Assembly (NCBI RefSeq): GCF_000346465.2 | Contig: NC_034011.1 | Coordinates: 24,439,115-24,503,114, forward strand | Length of the DNA stretch: 64,000 bases | Direction of reading: 5' to 3' | Source of the DNA: Prunus persica | Taxonomy: Eukaryota > Streptophyta > Magnoliopsida > Rosales > Rosaceae | Part shown: positions 60,146-64,000 of the stretch, in pieces | How positions within the stretch are numbered: position 1 is the stretch's first letter | Layout of the letters: each line of letters opens with the position of its first letter | Program-made: the position numbers and the translations under genes | Notes under the pieces: model-generated | Told to the model about the DNA's origin: nothing | Databases searched by the model: none | The model's input: only the letters and a program-made list of their open reading frames with translations

Positions 60146-61790
60146 GTTTATTTGTTTGAATTATTTGATTATCAAATTGTACTTATACGGTTTCCTTGGA
60201 TTCCAAGCATACGATATATTCTTATAATTAATTAATTATTTCATAAAATTTGTAAGAAAATTTCCATCGTTATCAATCATCACCATCCAGGTTTCTATGT
60301 CAAAACTTTTCCAAAAGCTTTTGCCCACTTGGGTCAAGAGTTGAGCTCGGATACGACTGCTCTTTTTAGGCCCATAGATATCTATAGGCTTGTTCGGTTT
60401 TTATGGTTCAATTTGCCCACTTTTAATCTAGAATTTTCAAGTCTTTTTATTTTTATCGTTTATAAAAAGCAATATTTTAAGTTATTTTAAATTAATTTAA
60501 TCTAATGAGAGGGTTGAACTTAGTGCAAGGGGATGAGTTCCCATTGAAATAGAATCCACACAAGAAAAATCACTTGCCATTCATTGGTTATGAGGAGCAT
60601 CTCGAAAATGTCCATATCAAAATATGATTTTTAAATTAAGTTTCGAATTAGTGGATGTTGCCAACCGGAGTGGCGACGCCATAAACAAAAAGAAAGAGAC
60701 TCATAGAATTTTGCACATTTTCATTAATACGTGAACAAGATCTATATAGACCCATAGATTTACACATCTCGATCAAAAAAGAATCCATAAACAAGAAGGT
60801 TTTCTATTATGCTCAATTAACCTAACCAACATATGTAATTTTCATATCGATTTTAATTATAAAATTATATGTAACTTGGTTTATTAGCTCGCATAAAAAT
60901 ATGTAATTGTGTGCATTATTAAGAGTCATCATCAGCATGGGTCCGTCCCCTTAATTTTCCTTTTTTCATATGGCTTGAAATTCAATCCAACATTTTCTGA
61001 TTTTCCAAGCAAAGTCGAGTCTTGATTTCGAAGTTTTCCTCTTCACACTTTAACAAGAGTTGTCCATATGTCCTCCTGTTTTGCTCTCGATGATGACACT
61101 AATGCACATGAACCTAAAATATATATATATTTATCAGTCAAAGAAATGAGATTGTGCAACTTAGTAATTATGTGGTACCGGGTTACCAAAAGGTCCGAAT
61201 CCGAAACAAGTAAATGTTACCATTGATTAGCGGAGCACATTACTCCTCCACCGAAGGTTGCTGCAAGTTGCATTCAATCCAACCCATCATTGCGTGTATG
61301 GTAAACGCGTAGAAAGTGCTTTTAAATACAACTAGCAACTACAACGTATAGTTCCATTGTATTGATAAAATCTCAAAATGGAATTTATAATGTGGATATT
61401 GTCTCATTATCGATAGTCATGACATTTTGATAGCGTGTATGAGAAAATCTACCTCTTGATTCCTAACTTGACCAAAAACAAAGTAAAATTTGGGATGTTT
61501 TTATTATTTTTTGATTTTGGGTAATATTATACTCAACTTCTGGGCTGCATTCTTAAAAAACTATGACCTTTTCATGGGCATTTTGTAATTTCACCCTAAT
61601 AATATGAACCGCGTCCGACATTTAATTTTACAAGACTACCCTCTCTCCTCTACCTGCCATAAGTAAGTCATTTATTTGAGAGCTTCGCATCATCAACCAA
61701 CTATCGTCCCGGAACCGGCTTGTCCTTTTCATAAATCAGAGGGGTAGATTTGGGACATGTGTTGCGTATTTAAGCAAGACCCATCACGCT
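60146..61790. other. Intergenic, no gene recognised
   Basis: AT-rich. The last 150 bp should hold the UGD promoter, with a TATTTAAG near 61769. Confidence 0.45.
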
Positions 61791-61856
61791 CGTCTTCTTC
61801 GTACTCGCATTTCTCTCGTTCTTCGAACTTACAGTTGAAAAGGAAGACAAGCAAAG

Positions 61857-62752
61857 GTACCTAATTAGTTTAGTTCCGACCTTTTCTTAGTTGGATTGTT
61901 TTGAAATCTCCACACCTTGTTTTTCTAGGGTCAGGCAAGGAAAATTTTCTGTATCAACTCTGTAAGGACGCCGGGGGAGCTATTTCTGGTAATTCCAAAC
62001 CACTTATCGATTGTTTCTTTGAATTGGTACATTTTCTTTGAATATACTTAATGGATTTTGTTAATGGCGCTTATAATTCTTCAGATCTAGTTCATTTTCC
62101 TTTGTTTAGTAGTTAAGCTTGAAACTTTTGATTTCATATAATCATTCGTATATGCGTGGATATGATTTGCACATTGGATTTTATATATGGATCCGTTTTA
62201 TTGATAAATTCTCACATTGAAAATGGAAATTGAGCTACTTGCTCATGGATCTGCTCCAATTCCCTAAGTATGGATTTGAGTTCTGTTGCAATTCCGGGTT
62301 GTGCTCCTTCTGATTCTAGATCTACCAGAATTTTTGTAGATCTAATTTTGTTGTTTATAATCAAGCCTTTGTTTTTGTTTAAGCAATTTTTGTTTGGATA
62401 ATGGAAACGAAGCAATGAAGAAAAGGAGGATTTTTGAAATTGTTTAGGCTAAAGGTCTAGATCTGGGAACCGGGTTTGAAATAGAACAATGGCTATATTA
62501 GATGATATAGTTGATAGGGGTATATTCTGGATGAGCCATTTTCGTAAATTGTAAGATCAAACAGACTTTCCGTCCTTGAATTGTTCTTTGCTGCAACATG
62601 AGAGTTTGGTTCAGTGGGTGAATATCAAACTCAATTTCATATGATTTATAGGCAGTGAATACTGAAACAATATCTGAATATGTGGATCGTTTCCATTTTG
62701 TTTTGTTTTGTCTTTTCGCGCCCCTGACATGTACTAGCTTAACTATGGGCAG
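61857..62752 (+). promoter_or_regulatory. Leader intron of the UGD gene
   Basis: Likely donor CAAAG|GTACC at 61857 and acceptor GGGCAG ending 62752, 19 bp before the ATG. An internal leader exon cannot be excluded. A minus-strand frame at 62212–62415 inside it has no support. A 5' leader intron upstream of a single coding exon is usual for plant UGD genes. Confidence 0.6.
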
Positions 62753-62771
62753 GTTCTAGAGTGAAACAAAA

Positions 62772-64000
62772 ATGGTGAAGATCTGTTGCATTGGTGCTGG
62801 ATATGTCGGGGGCCCTACAATGGCGGTGATTGCACTCAAGTGTCCATCCGTTCAAGTTGCTGTTGTTGATATCGCTCAAAAAAGGATTGAGGCTTGGAAC
62901 AGTGACAAGCTTCCCATCTATGAACCTGGCCTTGATGATGTGGTGAAGCAGTGCCGAGGCAAGAACCTCTTCTTCAGCACTGAAGTGGAGAAACACGTTG
63001 ACGAAGCTGATATAGTGTTTGTCTCTGTAAACACCCCTACCAAAACTACGGGTCTTGGAGCAGGCAAAGCTGCAGATCTGACATATTGGGAGAGTGCTGC
63101 TCGCATGATTGCTGATGTGTCAAAATCTAGCAAAATTGTTGTTGAGAAATCTACAGTCCCAGTCAAAACAGCTGAAGCAATAGAGAAAATTTTGACCCAC
63201 AATAGCAAGGGAATCAAATTCCAAATCCTCTCAAACCCAGAGTTCCTTGCAGAAGGAACTGCAATCCAAGATCTTTTCAACCCAGACAGGGTCCTCATTG
63301 GTGGAAGGGAAACCCCTGAAGGCCAAAAGGCCATCAAAGCATTGAAGGATGTTTATGCTCAGTGGGTTCCTGAAGACCGAATCCTAACCACTAATCTCTG
63401 GTCTGCAGAGCTCTCCAAGCTTGCAGCCAATGCATTCTTGGCCCAGAGAATATCGTCTGTCAACGCCATGTCTGCCCTTTGTGAGGCTACTGGGGCCAAT
63501 GTTATAGAGGTGTCATATGCTGTTGGTAAGGACACTAGGATTGGACCCAAATTTCTTAATGCTAGTGTTGGTTTTGGTGGGTCTTGCTTCCAGAAGGATA
63601 TCCTGAATCTGGTTTACATCTGCGAATGCAATGGCCTTCCAGAGGTGGCTGAGTACTGGAAACAGGTCATTAAGATCAACGATTATCAGAAGAACCGTTT
63701 TGTGAACCGTGTTGTTGCATCCATGTTTAACACAGTGGCAAAGAAGAAGATTGCCATCCTGGGGTTTGCCTTCAAGAAAGATACTGGTGACACAAGGGAG
63801 ACCCCAGCTATTGATGTGTGCAAGGGGTTGTTGGGTGACAAGGCCGAACTGAGCATATATGACCCGCAAGTTACTGAGGACCAGATTCACAAGGACCTCG
63901 CATTGAGCAAGTTTGACTGGGACCATCCTCTTCACCTCCAGCCGATGAGTGCCTCCTCCATTACTGAGAAGCAAGTTACTGTTGTCGGGGATGCCTACGA
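62772..64000 (+). CDS. UGD: UDP-glucose 6-dehydrogenase (5' part, cut by window end)
   Basis: Oxidises UDP-glucose twice with NAD+ to UDP-glucuronate, the precursor of pectin and hemicellulose sugars, in the cytosol. The open frame runs from ATG 62772 to the window end, 409 codons of the usual 480 or so; the coding region has no intron so far. The N-terminal Rossmann motif is GAGYVGGPT (residues 8–16). Next are VSVNTPTKT, the substrate segment [10 protein letters not shown], and the catalytic Cys272 in [10 protein letters not shown]. The second nucleotide-binding domain follows ([19 protein letters not shown]). All key residues are present. The product supplies nucleotide sugars, but nothing links it to the UGT cluster apart from distance. 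Confidence 0.96.
   Translation, partial: MVKICCIGAGYVGGPTMAVIALKCPSVQVAVVDIAQKRIEAWNSDKLPIYEPGLDDVVKQCRGKNLFFSTEVEKHVDEADIVFVSVNTPTKTTGLGAGKAADLTYWESAARMIADVSKSSKIVVEKSTVPVKTAEAIEKILTHNSKGIKFQILSNPEFLAEGTAIQDLFNPDRVLIGGRETPEGQKAIKALKDVYAQWVPEDRILTTNLWSAELSKLAANAFLAQRISSVNAMSALCEATGANVIEVSYAVGKDTRIGPKFLNASVGFGGSCFQKDILNLVYICECNGLPEVAEYWKQVIKINDYQKNRFVNRVVASMFNTVAKKKIAILGFAFKKDTGDTRETPAIDVCKGLLGDKAELSIYDPQVTEDQIHKDLALSKFDWDHPLHLQPMSASSITEKQVTVVGDAY

Overview
The window is plant nuclear DNA. Genes carry GT–AG introns, the flanks are AT-rich, and there is a tandem family-1 glucosyltransferase (UGT) cluster, a chloroplast BCCP, an expansin, a plant-type PHD-containing SCC2, Ty1/copia and Ty3/gypsy LTR remnants and tRNA-derived SINEs. 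The gene style points to a woody eudicot, probably Rosaceae. That assignment is an inference from family resemblance, not from any search.

Left third (1–16 kb): a UGT83A1-like tandem array of four two-exon genes with intact frames (1765–3436, 9007–10484, 11567–13270, 14290–15854), plus one decayed 3' half copy (about 8060–8570). Mobile DNA is woven through it. A truncated Ty1/copia element starts exactly at the end of UGT copy 1 and supplies its stop codon. A gypsy-type LTR lies next to it. There is also a minus-strand SINE with a 16-bp target duplication and a 410-bp solo LTR with a 5-bp target duplication.

Middle (16–53 kb): ordinary genes. They are a small atypical bHLH gene (-), an F-box gene of the At5g39250 type (+), an expansin (-), the 28-exon cohesin loader SCC2 (+), chloroplast acetyl-CoA carboxylase subunit BCCP (-), mitochondrial processing peptidase beta (-), ribosomal protein S19 (+) and a TPX2-family microtubule protein (-). 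MPPB and RPS19 are head to head, with 385 bp between their ATGs. That interval carries TGGGCC (site II) motifs and a telo-box.

Right part (53–64 kb): the most unusual stretch. A 0.6-kb array of 13 imperfect 20-bp palindromes (consensus GTATAGCCGNNCGGCTATAC) runs directly into an intronless, internally deleted BRR2 (U5 snRNP helicase) pseudogene. Three more copies of the palindrome occur 53 kb away near the left edge (730–862). Further right are an F-box relic, a 43-bp inverted repeat, an F-box/LRR gene with an acidic repeat leader, and the 5' part of a UDP-glucose dehydrogenase gene cut by the window end.

The neighbours do not form one pathway. UGD makes UDP-glucuronate, while the UGT array uses UDP-sugars. 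The other genes are housekeeping functions in chromatin, plastid lipid synthesis, mitochondrial import, translation and microtubules. Exon boundaries were worked out by hand from splice signals and frame continuity. Every multi-exon model given closes without a frame break.
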